Below are positions 17,105 through 24,177 of a DNA stretch of 32,009 bases, piece by piece. The stretch spans positions 21,018-53,026 of the forward strand of contig CAJFHC010000030.1 in assembly GCA_904378045.1 (NCBI GenBank), given 5' to 3'. How positions within the stretch are numbered: position 1 is the first letter of the stretch; each line of letters begins with the position of its first letter. Under the pieces are notes generated by a model. That model saw nothing but the letters and a program-made list of their open reading frames with translations, searched no databases and had not been told where the DNA came from. This DNA comes from Candidatus Metalachnospira gallinarum (lineage in GTDB: Bacteria; Bacillota; Clostridia; Lachnospirales; Anaerotignaceae). The position numbers and the translations under genes are program-made.

Positions 17105-17137
17105 AACGGTATCCCTCTTTCCTAATTCAAATGCCTG

Positions 17138-17881
17138 TCAAAGTACCTTGTTAAGGAAGTCTATAGTCCTGGGCTCCTTGGGATTGTTAAGGATCTCCGC
17201 GGGCGTTCCCTCCTCGACTATGTATCCGCCGTCCATAAATATTATTCTGTCGGCAACCTCTCTGGCGAAACCGATCTCATGCGTAACGATGAGCATGGTC
17301 ATTCCCGAGGCGGCAAGCTGCTTCATAACATTAAGAACCTCGCCTACCATTTCAGGGTCAAGGGCGGATGTGGGCTCGTCAAAAAGCATTATATCGGGAT
17401 TCATGGCAAGCGCTCTGGCTATGGCCACACGCTGCTTCTGTCCTCCTGAAAGCTGCGGAGGATATACTTTCGCCTTATCCTCAAGGCCGACTCTCTTAAG
17501 CAGTTTAAGACCTGTCTCGGCCGCTTCTTCCTTCGTCATTTTCTTAAGCTCGACGGGGGCAAGCATTATGTTTTCAAGAACATTCATATGAGGGAAAAGA
17601 TTAAAATGCTGGAAAACCATACCTATGTTTTCCCTCACCTTATTCATATCCACTTTCTTCTCGGCGATATTCACGCCGTCAATGACAACTTCTCCGGCGG
17701 TGATCTCCTCTAACCTGTTTAAGCAGCGCAGGAACGTGGATTTACCGCTTCCGGAAGGTCCGATAAGCACAACTACCTCGCCCTCGCGGACATCGGCGCT
17801 TATGCTTTTTAAAACCTCAAGGCTTCCGAAATTTTTTTTAAGATTCTTAACATGGATCTTTATATTATCGTTCTTTTCCAA
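17138..17881 (-). CDS. glnQ: Polar amino-acid ABC transporter, ATP-binding protein
   Basis: The cytoplasmic ATPase of a PAAT-type amino-acid importer. Walker [10 protein letters not shown] is at about 41-49, the Q loop in [12 protein letters not shown] at 88-99, signature LSGGQKQR at 144-151, Walker [13 protein letters not shown] from 164 and the switch His in VTHEIGFA. Length (247 aa) is typical. The start is a TTG at 17881 that has AAAGGAGG seven bases upstream; the frame could extend to another TTG at 17899, but that one lies beyond the ribosome site. It overlaps the last 17 bases of the permease gene, so the two are translationally coupled. The gene symbol follows the family; the transported amino acid is not known. 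Confidence 0.9.
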   Translation of the reverse strand: MEKNDNIKIHVKNLKKNFGSLEVLKSISADVREGEVVVLIGPSGSGKSTFLRCLNRLEEITAGEVVIDGVNIAEKKVDMNKVRENIGMVFQHFNLFPHMNVLENIMLAPVELKKMTKEEAAETGLKLLKRVGLEDKAKVYPPQLSGGQKQRVAIARALAMNPDIMLFDEPTSALDPEMVGEVLNVMKQLAASGMTMLIVTHEIGFAREVADRIIFMDGGYIVEEGTPAEILNNPKEPRTIDFLNKVL

Positions 17882-18548
17882 CGTTAAGCCTCCTTTCAAT
17901 ACGTTTCGCGATCTTTGAAAGTACCGTTATAACTACCATATACATAATGGCGATTATAGCCCATACCTGGAGAACGGCAAATGTATTTCCGGCAATGATG
18001 TTACCGGCCTTTGTAAGCTCCGGGAAACCGATGACCGAAAGTATGGACGTATCCTTAAGCGAAATAATGAACTGATTGATGATCGAAGGTACCATAGTAC
18101 GGATTGCCTGCGGAAGAACGACCTTCTGCATCGCCTTTCCGTAGCCAAGTCCAAGACTTCTCGCGGCCTCCATCTGGCCCTTGTCAACGGACTGGATTCC
18201 GGCTCTGAATATCTCCGCCATATACGCTCCGGCGTTCATGGAAAGAGCGATTGTGCCGGCCTGAAGAGCGGGGAGCCTGAAGTCCGTAAAGCCGATGGCC
18301 TTCACTCCGGCAGGTATACCAAAATAAATAAAATAAGCAAGGACTATAAGGGGAACTCCACGGACGGCGTCAACATACACGGTTCCGATAAAATTAAGCA
18401 CCCTTTTTTTGCTTACGTTCATTAAACCAAAAATCAATCCGATTATAAAAGCGAAAATCAAAGACAGTAATGTCAACAGCATTGTCTGTCCCAGAGATTC
18501 CAAAAGCATTCCCGAATAGGTATTCAATATATTAGCGAATTTTTCCAC
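17865..18548 (-). CDS. glnP: Polar amino-acid ABC transporter, permease
   Basis: The inner-membrane channel subunit, 227 aa, of the His/Glu/Gln/Arg permease family. Hydrophobic segments at about 20-43, 55-78, 96-116 and 190-212 fit the usual five-helix plan. The EAA loop that docks on the ATPase is clear: [20 protein letters not shown] (from about 127). The start is GTG with AGGAGG eight bases upstream. It overlaps the ATPase gene. Unlike most such operons it is separated from the binding-protein gene by more than 540 bases that contain repeat copy 2. Confidence 0.92.
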   Translation of the reverse strand: MEKFANILNTYSGMLLESLGQTMLLTLLSLIFAFIIGLIFGLMNVSKKRVLNFIGTVYVDAVRGVPLIVLAYFIYFGIPAGVKAIGFTDFRLPALQAGTIALSMNAGAYMAEIFRAGIQSVDKGQMEAARSLGLGYGKAMQKVVLPQAIRTMVPSIINQFIISLKDTSILSVIGFPELTKAGNIIAGNTFAVLQVWAIIAIMYMVVITVLSKIAKRIERRLNVGKER

Positions 18549-18615
18549 CCCGGTCGCCTCCTGTTCTTTTGTATTAATACTGCCGGCTGTTTATAAAATC
18601 TTAACTGTTTAGGAC

Positions 18616-18645
18616 TTTATAAGCATCCGGCAAATCCTAAATCAA
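18616..18645 (-). promoter_or_regulatory. Possible internal promoter for the permease-ATPase pair
   Basis: TTGATT (18645-18640) and TATAAA (18621-18616) are separated by 18 bases on the minus strand. A long-loop inverted repeat CATCCGGC/GCCGGATG (18624-18631 and 18661-18668) overlaps this site and could be an operator or an RNA hairpin. The match is modest. Confidence 0.4.
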
Positions 18646-18713
18646 TTACCAACGCGTCAGGCCGGATGATTTTTCGCCTTTCACGCGCTTTATCGTAGCT
18701 TTATCGTAAATAC

Positions 18714-18738
18714 AGGTCTGCGGATAAAATCCGCAGAC
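18714..18738. repeat. Stem-loop direct repeat flanking repeat copy 2, left copy
   Basis: The 25-base stem-loop AGGTCTGCGGATAAAATCCG (continuing CAGAC) is repeated identically at 19054-19078 on the other side of repeat copy 2. Each copy is itself a hairpin with a nine-base GTCTGCGGA-type stem. It is either a duplicated terminator or a target duplication. Confidence 0.85.
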
Positions 18739-19053
18739 TCAGACTGTCAAAAAACTAATCCATTGTGAGCGGAAGGGTACTGTTCAGTACTTTGGCCTTT
18801 GGCCAAAGCCGCCTCCGGCGTCCGGATATCTTTCCGCTTTGACCAAAGGCCAAAGCCGCCTTCGGCGTCCGGATATCTTTCCGGTACTTGAGGGTAAGAC
18901 CCTCCCGAGTTTGTTCCGCAGGCGGAATTCATTTCCGCCGAGGAAAATCCCGTATTTCTGCGCCCTGAAAAAGTTCAGGGCTTTCCGCAGAAATAGGGAT
19001 TTATTTCCTTAATTTAAACTCGAAAAAGTCCTATGGGACTTTTTCGACACTAT
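18739..19053 (+). repeat. Dispersed structured repeat, copy 2 (apparently complete, about 315 bp)
   Basis: Begins with the conserved end AGACTGTCAAAAAACTAATC (18741), then two 60-bp-type units (18781-18886, the second somewhat shortened) and a shared tail TTCCGCAGGCGGAATTCATT (18914). Next come a long nested hairpin (about 18946-18999, outer stem TATTTCTGCG/CGCAGAAATA, inner CCCTGAA/TTCAGGG) and a final hairpin CGAAAAAGTCC/GGACTTTTTCG (19021-19046). The two ends form an imperfect inverted repeat (AGACTGTCAAAAAACT against ATAGTGTCGAAAAAGT read inward). No coding potential is supported. The element sits between the binding-protein and permease genes. Confidence 0.85.
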
Positions 19054-19078
19054 AGGTCTGCGGATAAAATCCGCAGAC
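19054..19078. repeat. Stem-loop direct repeat flanking repeat copy 2, right copy
   Basis: Identical in sequence to 18714-18738. It lies 16 bases past the binding-protein stop and could act as a 3'-end stabilising hairpin or attenuator of that gene; no U tract follows on the minus strand. Confidence 0.85.
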
Positions 19079-19094
19079 CGATTATGACTGGAAA

Positions 19095-19910
19095 TTATTT
19101 TGTATAAGAATCAACGATCTCCTGGTATGTACCGTTCTCGATTATTGTTGCGAGACCTTCGTTGAACATCTGAAGAAGCTCTGCGTTCTGTCCCTTAGCG
19201 ACAGCGAAACCATACTGTGTTCCTGCGGCTGTCATACCCTCGGGCATTTCAAGCTGAGCGCCCTGCTGGATGTTGTAAGCCATTACAGGGTAGTCCTCAA
19301 AGCAAGCGGCTGTGTTGCCTGCGATAACGTCCTGATACATTGTGGGTGAGTCTTTGAACTCAACTACAGTAAATCCATACTGGTCAGCGATTGATTTTGC
19401 GTAGTCAGCTCCGTTTGTAGCTGTCTTAACTGCTACAGTCTTGCCTGCGAGATCCTCATATGATGTAATTCCTGATCCTGCGGCAACAGCCATTGTAACG
19501 TCTGCGTCAAAGTAAGGATCTGAGAAATCGAATGTCTCTTTTCTTTCGTCCGTGATTGACATTCCGGCGATAACACCGTCTGCCTGGCCTGTCTGAACGG
19601 CAAGAAGAGCGGCGTCAAATCCGAGTGACTGGAACTCTACCTCAAATCCCTTTTCCTCAGCGATAGCGTTAACGATGTCAACGTCGATACCAACGAAGTT
19701 GCCTTCTGCGTTTGTGAACTCAAAAGGAGGGAAAGCAGTGTCTGTAGCGATTATGTATTTTTCGCCTGTTGTCTCTGTTGTTTCGCCTTCTGTTTCGGTT
19801 GTTTCCTCTGTCGTTTCCTCTGTTGTCTCCTCACCGCTTGAAGAGCATCCTGCGAAAACTCCAAGCGCCATTACAGCGACAAGTGATAATGAAAGTAATT
19901 TTTTCTTCAT
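19095..19910 (-). CDS. glnH: Polar amino-acid ABC transporter, substrate-binding lipoprotein
   Basis: The extracellular binding protein of the importer, 271 aa, of the SBP_bac_3 family. A lipoprotein signal peptide is clear: MKKKLLSL, hydrophobic core, then a lipobox ending in Cys22 (LGVFAGC). Residues 26-45 are a low-complexity Glu/Thr linker. The mature domain opens with YIIATDTAFPPFEFTN and has VGIDVDIVNAIAEEKG and FDFSDPYFDADVTMAV, typical of this family. An open frame extends 34 codons upstream to 20012, but AAAGGAAG precedes the ATG at 19910. Binding-protein genes are often expressed above the permease, and the hairpins and repeat that follow could set that difference. Confidence 0.93.
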   Translation of the reverse strand: MKKKLLSLSLVAVMALGVFAGCSSSGEETTEETTEETTETEGETTETTGEKYIIATDTAFPPFEFTNAEGNFVGIDVDIVNAIAEEKGFEVEFQSLGFDAALLAVQTGQADGVIAGMSITDERKETFDFSDPYFDADVTMAVAAGSGITSYEDLAGKTVAVKTATNGADYAKSIADQYGFTVVEFKDSPTMYQDVIAGNTAACFEDYPVMAYNIQQGAQLEMPEGMTAAGTQYGFAVAKGQNAELLQMFNEGLATIIENGTYQEIVDSYTK

Positions 19911-20029
19911 TTTTAATTCTTCCTTTCGTTTTTTGTTTAACAGCACATAATGGCCATGCGTAAAAAAAGCACAAAAGAGTTGATCAATCCTTTTGTCTTT
20001 TGCGCTGTCCATTAAAAACTGTTAGATAT

Positions 20030-20058
20030 ATTATAAAAAAACTCACAGACTATGTCAA
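20030..20058 (-). promoter_or_regulatory. Sigma-A promoter of the amino-acid transporter operon
   Basis: Perfect TTGACA (20058-20053) and TATAAT (20035-20030) on the minus strand are separated by 17 bases. The resulting leader of about 110 bases before the binding-protein ATG is long enough to hold regulation, but I recognise no riboswitch in it. Confidence 0.88.
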
Positions 20059-20127
20059 TGATATTGACAAAAATAAAGCTCCATGAACAGATTAAATGTC
20101 CAAAAAACAGTCCTCAGCGCCAAATAT

Positions 20128-20160
20128 ACGGACACGAACCAACCATGGATCCGTGTCCGT
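20128..20160 (-). terminator. Stem-loop after leuS
   Basis: A 9-bp stem ACGGACACG/CGTGTCCGT about 30 bases past the leuS stop. On the minus strand it is followed by TATATTTGG, a weak U tract, so termination strength is uncertain. Confidence 0.55.
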
Positions 20161-20190
20161 ACTATTCATTTACTCAATTATTTTTCTTAA

Positions 20191-22602
20191 TTATTTTACA
20201 ACGATATTGATTATCCTTCCGGGAACGTATACCTCCTTGACGATCGTCTTTCCGTCAAGTCTTGCTCCAAGAGCGGCCTTGCCCTTTTCGATAGCGCTTT
20301 CCTTGTCCTCGTTTTTGGCAATGCTGATGTTTTCCCTTACCTTTCCGTTGAGCTGGACAGCTACTACTACGCTGTTCTCAACGAGCTTGCTTTCGTCGCA
20401 TTTAGGCCAGCCTGCCGCGAATACCGTTGTGTCATGTCCAAGTCCATGCCACATTTCCTCGGCGATATGCGGCGTGAACGGCGCGAGAAGCACAACAAGC
20501 GTCTCTATGGATTCTTTGTCGATTCCGTTGTTTTTCTTAGCGGCGTCGACCATCTTATTCGTGTACTCCATAAATCCGCTGACAACCGTATTCATCGTAA
20601 GGGCGTTGAGCCTTGTGTCTATTTCTTTTATCATCTTGTTTTTGATGAATTCTGTCTCGTCCGTTGGAGCGGCGGGTTTATCCTTATATTCGTCATAGAA
20701 TTTCCATACCTTATTAAGATAACGGAACACGCCGTCGATACCTCTGTCGTCCCATTCGGAGTCAAGCTCGGGCGGGCCGACGAAAAGCTCGTACATACGG
20801 AGCGAGTCGCAGCCGTATTTTGCCACAAGCTCATCGGGAGAAACTACGTTGCCCTTGGACTTGCTCATTTTAGCTCCGTCCTTGTTGATCATACCCTGGT
20901 TGAACAGTCTGTGGAAAGGCTCCTCAAACTCAACCACTCCGATGTCATAGAGGAATTTTGTATAGAATCTCGCGTAAAGAAGATGAAGCACTGCATGCTC
21001 TATTCCTCCGACATAAAGGTCAACGGGAGCGTATTTTCTAAGATTTTCCTTGCTTGCCAGTTCCTTATCGTTATGGGGATCCGTATAACGGAGGAAGTAC
21101 CAGCTTGAGCCGGCCCACTGGGGCATTGTGTTTGTCTCACGCTTAGCGGGCGCTCCGCAGACGGGGCAGGTCGTGTTTACCCAGCTGTCTATGGCCGAAA
21201 GCGGTGACTCTCCCGTATCTGTGGGCTGATAGCTTTCCACTTCCGGAAGAAGTACGGGAAGCTGATCCTCGGGCACGGGAACAGCTCCGCAGTGAGGGCA
21301 GTGGATAATGGGGATAGGCTCGCCCCAGTATCTCTGTCTTGAGAATACCCAGTCACGGAGTTTATAGTTTACGGTCTTTTTGCCGATGCCCATTTCCTCA
21401 AGCATATGCGGAGCCTTCTGTTTTGCCTCGAAGGCTGTCATTCCCTCAAAGAGAGGAGAGTTTACAATAACTCCGTCTCCCGTATAGGCTTCCGTAAGCT
21501 CCTTTTCCTCCTGTCCCTCGGGTCTTATGACCTCTACGATGGGAAGGCCGAACTTCTTAGCGAAATCAAAGTCACGCTGGTCGTGGGCGGGAACGCACAT
21601 GATCGCTCCGGTACCGTAATCCGCGAGTACATAATCGGAAACCCAGATGGGGATAAGTTTTTTGTTAAGGGGATTTACGGCGTAGCTTCCCGTGAATACG
21701 CCTGTTTTCTCCCTGTCGCTCATACGGTCTACGGAAGATTTTGTTGAGGCCGCATAAACATACGCGTCCATTTCTTCCTTATGCTCGGGAGTCGTTATAT
21801 CGGCTACATATTTATGCTCGGGTGAAATAACCATAAATGTAGCTCCGTAAAGGGTGTCGGGACGTGTCGTATATACGACAAGCTCCTTATCCGTTCCGTC
21901 TACTTTAAAGGCTACCTCCGCGCCATAGCTTCTGCCTATCCAGTCTGTCTGCATTTTTTTGACCTTCTCCGGCCAGTCGAGCTGGTCAAGGTCATCCAGA
22001 AGCCTGTCGGCGTATTTTGTTATTTTAAGCATCCACTGGCGGAGATTTTTCTTTGTTACCTGTGAGCCGCAGCGCTCGCAGACGCCGTTTGTGGCCTCCT
22101 CGTTGGCAAGAACGCATTTGCAGCTGGGGCACCAGTTAAGGGGCATTTCCTTCTCGTACGCCAGTCCCTTTTTGAACATCTGAACAAATATCCACTGAGT
22201 CCATTTATAAAATTTGGGATCCGTCGTGTTTACTTCCCTGTCCCAGTCATAGATCGCGCTTATCTCATGGAGCTGTCTCTTAACATTGGCGATATTCTCG
22301 GCTGTAGAGATAGCGGGATGGATATTATGCTTTATGGCGAAGTTCTCGGCGGGAAGTCCGAAAGCGTCCCATCCCATGGGATGAAGGACATAGTATCCCT
22401 GAAGAACTTTATAGCGGCTTATTACATCGCTTAGAACGTACCCTCTCCAATGGCCTACATGCAGACCCGTTCCCGAGGGATACGGAAACATATCAAGACA
22501 GTAATAATTGGGCTTGCCTTCTTTTTCTACGTTGATGGGATTCTTTTCCCACTCGGCGCGCCACTTTTTTTCAATTTCCCGGAATTCATAACGTGAACTC
22601 AT
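20191..22602 (-). CDS. leuS: Leucyl-tRNA synthetase
   Basis: Charges tRNA-Leu. A class I synthetase of bacterial length (803 aa): HIGH-type motif HVGH at about 48-51 in YPSGTGLHVGHWRGY, and KMSKSKGNVV near residue 580. CPSC...CERC in the first zinc finger, and CPHC...CPVC in the second, bracket the editing region with its TTRPDTLYGATFMV threonine-rich segment. The insertion before the catalytic core and the C-terminal tRNA-binding domain are present, so it looks complete. GGAGG lies about eight bases before the ATG. It is controlled by the T-box leader directly upstream and transcribed alone. Confidence 0.97.
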   Translation of the reverse strand: MSSRYEFREIEKKWRAEWEKNPINVEKEGKPNYYCLDMFPYPSGTGLHVGHWRGYVLSDVISRYKVLQGYYVLHPMGWDAFGLPAENFAIKHNIHPAISTAENIANVKRQLHEISAIYDWDREVNTTDPKFYKWTQWIFVQMFKKGLAYEKEMPLNWCPSCKCVLANEEATNGVCERCGSQVTKKNLRQWMLKITKYADRLLDDLDQLDWPEKVKKMQTDWIGRSYGAEVAFKVDGTDKELVVYTTRPDTLYGATFMVISPEHKYVADITTPEHKEEMDAYVYAASTKSSVDRMSDREKTGVFTGSYAVNPLNKKLIPIWVSDYVLADYGTGAIMCVPAHDQRDFDFAKKFGLPIVEVIRPEGQEEKELTEAYTGDGVIVNSPLFEGMTAFEAKQKAPHMLEEMGIGKKTVNYKLRDWVFSRQRYWGEPIPIIHCPHCGAVPVPEDQLPVLLPEVESYQPTDTGESPLSAIDSWVNTTCPVCGAPAKRETNTMPQWAGSSWYFLRYTDPHNDKELASKENLRKYAPVDLYVGGIEHAVLHLLYARFYTKFLYDIGVVEFEEPFHRLFNQGMINKDGAKMSKSKGNVVSPDELVAKYGCDSLRMYELFVGPPELDSEWDDRGIDGVFRYLNKVWKFYDEYKDKPAAPTDETEFIKNKMIKEIDTRLNALTMNTVVSGFMEYTNKMVDAAKKNNGIDKESIETLVVLLAPFTPHIAEEMWHGLGHDTTVFAAGWPKCDESKLVENSVVVAVQLNGKVRENISIAKNEDKESAIEKGKAALGARLDGKTIVKEVYVPGRIINIVVK

Positions 22603-22665
22603 CTTGTTGACCTCCTAAATTATTTTGCTTTTAAGCGCCTGAAAACTCGGCATTTTCTAAAGCAT

Positions 22666-22905
22666 AAAAAAATCCCCCATCTCAATAGAGACGAAGGACA
22701 TCTTCGCGTTACCACTCTAGTTTACCGCCAATGGACGGTACACCTCAATTGCCCTTAACGCGGAGCATACGCCGCTGCCTACTGTATTTCAGCAGGGAAC
22801 TCAAAGGCGAGTTCAATAAAACGTCCATACCGCCTCGCACCTCCCGGCGGCTCTCTGAAAAGCCCGTTTTACCTACTTTTCCTTATCTCAGTTTTTTCCT
22901 GTATA
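22666..22905 (-). promoter_or_regulatory. T-box leader (leucine-specific) of leuS
   Basis: On the minus strand the leader shows the T-box AGAGTGGTAACGCG (22718-22705). This is followed by an 11-bp terminator stem around the loop TATT (22698-22673) and seven T residues. Upstream lie stem III (CCTGCTG/CAGTAGG), the AGAGAGCCG and GGTGCGAG elements of distal stem I, and a specifier region TTGAACTCG, in which the codon CUC (22811-22809) reads leucine. Uncharged tRNA-Leu should stabilise the antiterminator and permit leuS transcription. The 5' end is approximate. The rest of 22906-23001 holds a TATTAT-like -10 but no confident promoter. Confidence 0.9.
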
Positions 22906-23001
22906 ATAAGATAGATTATCATATTTTTTATCAAAATTCAAGACCTTTATTTTTATTATGCCCTTTCCCGCGGAAAGTTTGCGAAAGCGATGATAATGCC
23001 G

Positions 23002-23406
23002 TCAATTATTCACCGGTCCGTAATATACGGAGTCTCCGAAGCCGAGAATCAAATAAAATATGCTTGGCAGCAAAATAAGGCCGACGGCAAATCCCGTGCC
23101 CATTCCAAAGGCCCTCGCCATTTTTATGCTTACCATTATATAAACAACGATGTTTACAATAGGTATAAGTCCGAGCAAAAACAGCCATCCGTTTCCCCAC
23201 GCTATTTTATAGAGCTTATATGTATTCAAAAACGGAATCAGAGACATCCAGCCGGGCTCTCCCGCCTTTGTAAACACCTTCCACATTCCGATTATGACAA
23301 GTATGCCGAAAATTATAGCCGCCAGAGAAAACATAAATCCGAGAGCGCCGACTAAAAAGCCGAGACCGCTGAAATCGCCAAAATCAGTATAATAGTAAAA
23401 TGACAT
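23002..23406 (-). CDS. Small integral membrane protein, DUF5684-like
   Basis: A 134-aa hydrophobic protein. There are about four membrane segments (roughly 12-42, 70-92 and 100-122, with a possible re-entrant piece). The conserved core KAGEPGWMSLIPFLNTYKLYKIA follows the first segment. This pattern (KAG-x-PGW, IPFYN/IPFLN) is the hallmark of DUF5684-type proteins, sometimes mislabelled signal peptidase I; no Ser/Lys dyad is visible. AAAGGAG lies nine bases before the ATG. Function unknown. It is monocistronic and divergent from the rubredoxin gene. Confidence 0.85.
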   Translation of the reverse strand: MSFYYYTDFGDFSGLGFLVGALGFMFSLAAIIFGILVIIGMWKVFTKAGEPGWMSLIPFLNTYKLYKIAWGNGWLFLLGLIPIVNIVVYIMVSIKMARAFGMGTGFAVGLILLPSIFYLILGFGDSVYYGPVNN

Positions 23407-23576
23407 ATCAAAATTCTCCTTTCAAAAATTAAAATTTTTTAATTTTTATGGCAAAATTATAATATTTAATGCCAATAGCTGTCAAGCGCCATATTCTTAC
23501 TTTATTATTAAGGCTTGACCTGTTTGAAAAAACTTATTTGGGAAATAATTATAACAGGACGGCAAAATAAAAGTTC

Positions 23577-23631
23577 TTGCTTTTTTGAGCCGTATGTATT
23601 ATAATTGTTTCATAAATAATAATCATTATCA
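23577..23631 (+). promoter_or_regulatory. Rubredoxin promoter with Fur/PerR-like box
   Basis: TTGCTT (23577-23582) and TATAAT (23600-23605) are 17 bases apart. Just downstream, over the predicted transcription start, is TAATAATCATTATCA (23617-23631), a 7-1-7 dyad differing from the Fur consensus TGATAATnATTATCA at one position, and less like the PerR consensus TTATAATnATTATAA. Repression by iron- or peroxide-sensing Fur-family protein is predicted. Confidence 0.75.
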
Positions 23632-23652
23632 TTTAAAAAGGAGGATATTTAT

Positions 23653-23811
23653 ATGATCTATGTATGTAAAGTTTGCGGATATGAATATAACGAAGTTGAG
23701 GGAGATCCCGAGCACGGCATCGCTCCCGGAACAAAATTTGCCGATCTTCCCGCTGATTTTGAATGTCCTTTATGCGGCGTAGGCAAAGACGAGTTTGAAG
23801 TAAAAGAGTGA
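23653..23811 (+). CDS. Rubredoxin
   Basis: A 52-aa one-iron electron carrier. Both metal-binding pairs are intact: C5-K-V-C8 in YVCKVCGY and C38-P-L-C41 in FECPLCGV. Also present are the conserved aromatic residues Y10 and Y12 and the core [22 protein letters not shown] lies eight bases before the ATG. In clostridial anaerobes rubredoxin passes electrons to peroxide- and oxygen-reducing rubrerythrins and flavodiiron proteins, which fits control by a Fur/PerR-type box. It is a single-gene unit ending in a terminator at 23875-23910. Confidence 0.97.
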   Translation: MIYVCKVCGYEYNEVEGDPEHGIAPGTKFADLPADFECPLCGVGKDEFEVKE

Positions 23812-23874
23812 TCCGCTTTAAGCAAGCGTAATATGACCCGGCCGTGTTTCGCGTCCCGGGTCGATTTCATAAAA

Positions 23875-23910
23875 GGCGTTCCCCATAGATCGGGAAACGC
23901 TTTTTGTTTT
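23875..23910 (+). terminator. Terminator of the rubredoxin gene
   Basis: A stem GCGTTCCC/GGGAAACGC with one bulge is followed by TTTTTGTTTTG. A second GC-rich hairpin (GACCCGG/CCGGGTC) at 23835-23862 lies between it and the stop codon. Confidence 0.85.
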
Positions 23911-23934
23911 GTGTCTACATCCGAGACGTAAGAG

Positions 23935-24047
23935 AAAAAGCTATCAGACATTAAAATCCGATAGCTTTTAGATCGTTAGACTTTTTCACTTGCCGCAAAC
24001 CCGCATATAATGATGGGTTTTTACGGTGTTTCGTTTTATTCCCACTC
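23935..24047. repeat. Island direct repeat, left copy
   Basis: Contains a terminator-like hairpin AAAAGCTATC...GATAGCTTTT and the stretch GATCGTTAGACTT, then CACTTGCCGCAAACCCGCAT. Two mismatches against 28391-28462. After a divergent 31 bases, ATTCCCACTC matches the end of guaA again. The sequence 24048-24177 between this repeat and the ATPase stop has only a short direct repeat TGACAACA (minus strand, about 24146-24165) and no gene I can support. Confidence 0.85.
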
Positions 24048-24177
24048 GCTCCTGAAAACCGCCACTTAAACAATTTTGTATTGGTGATTTAGCACGAGTT
24101 ATTTTAGTTATCTGAAATATCCATAAAATATGGGTTCTCCAAATTTCTGTTGTCATTTTGTTGTCACGTAGACTGTT

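Noticed and set aside
19910..20012. 34-codon extension of glnH
   Set aside because: It would place a charged segment before a perfect lipoprotein signal peptide; the ATG at 19910 has a good ribosome site.
23658..23951. 97-codon minus-strand frame opposite rubredoxin
   Set aside because: Antisense to a clear rubredoxin with its own promoter, ribosome site and terminator.
24145..24167. Short direct repeat TGACAACA as an attachment core
   Set aside because: Only eight bases, both copies on the same side of the island; the 72-bp repeats explain the boundaries better.
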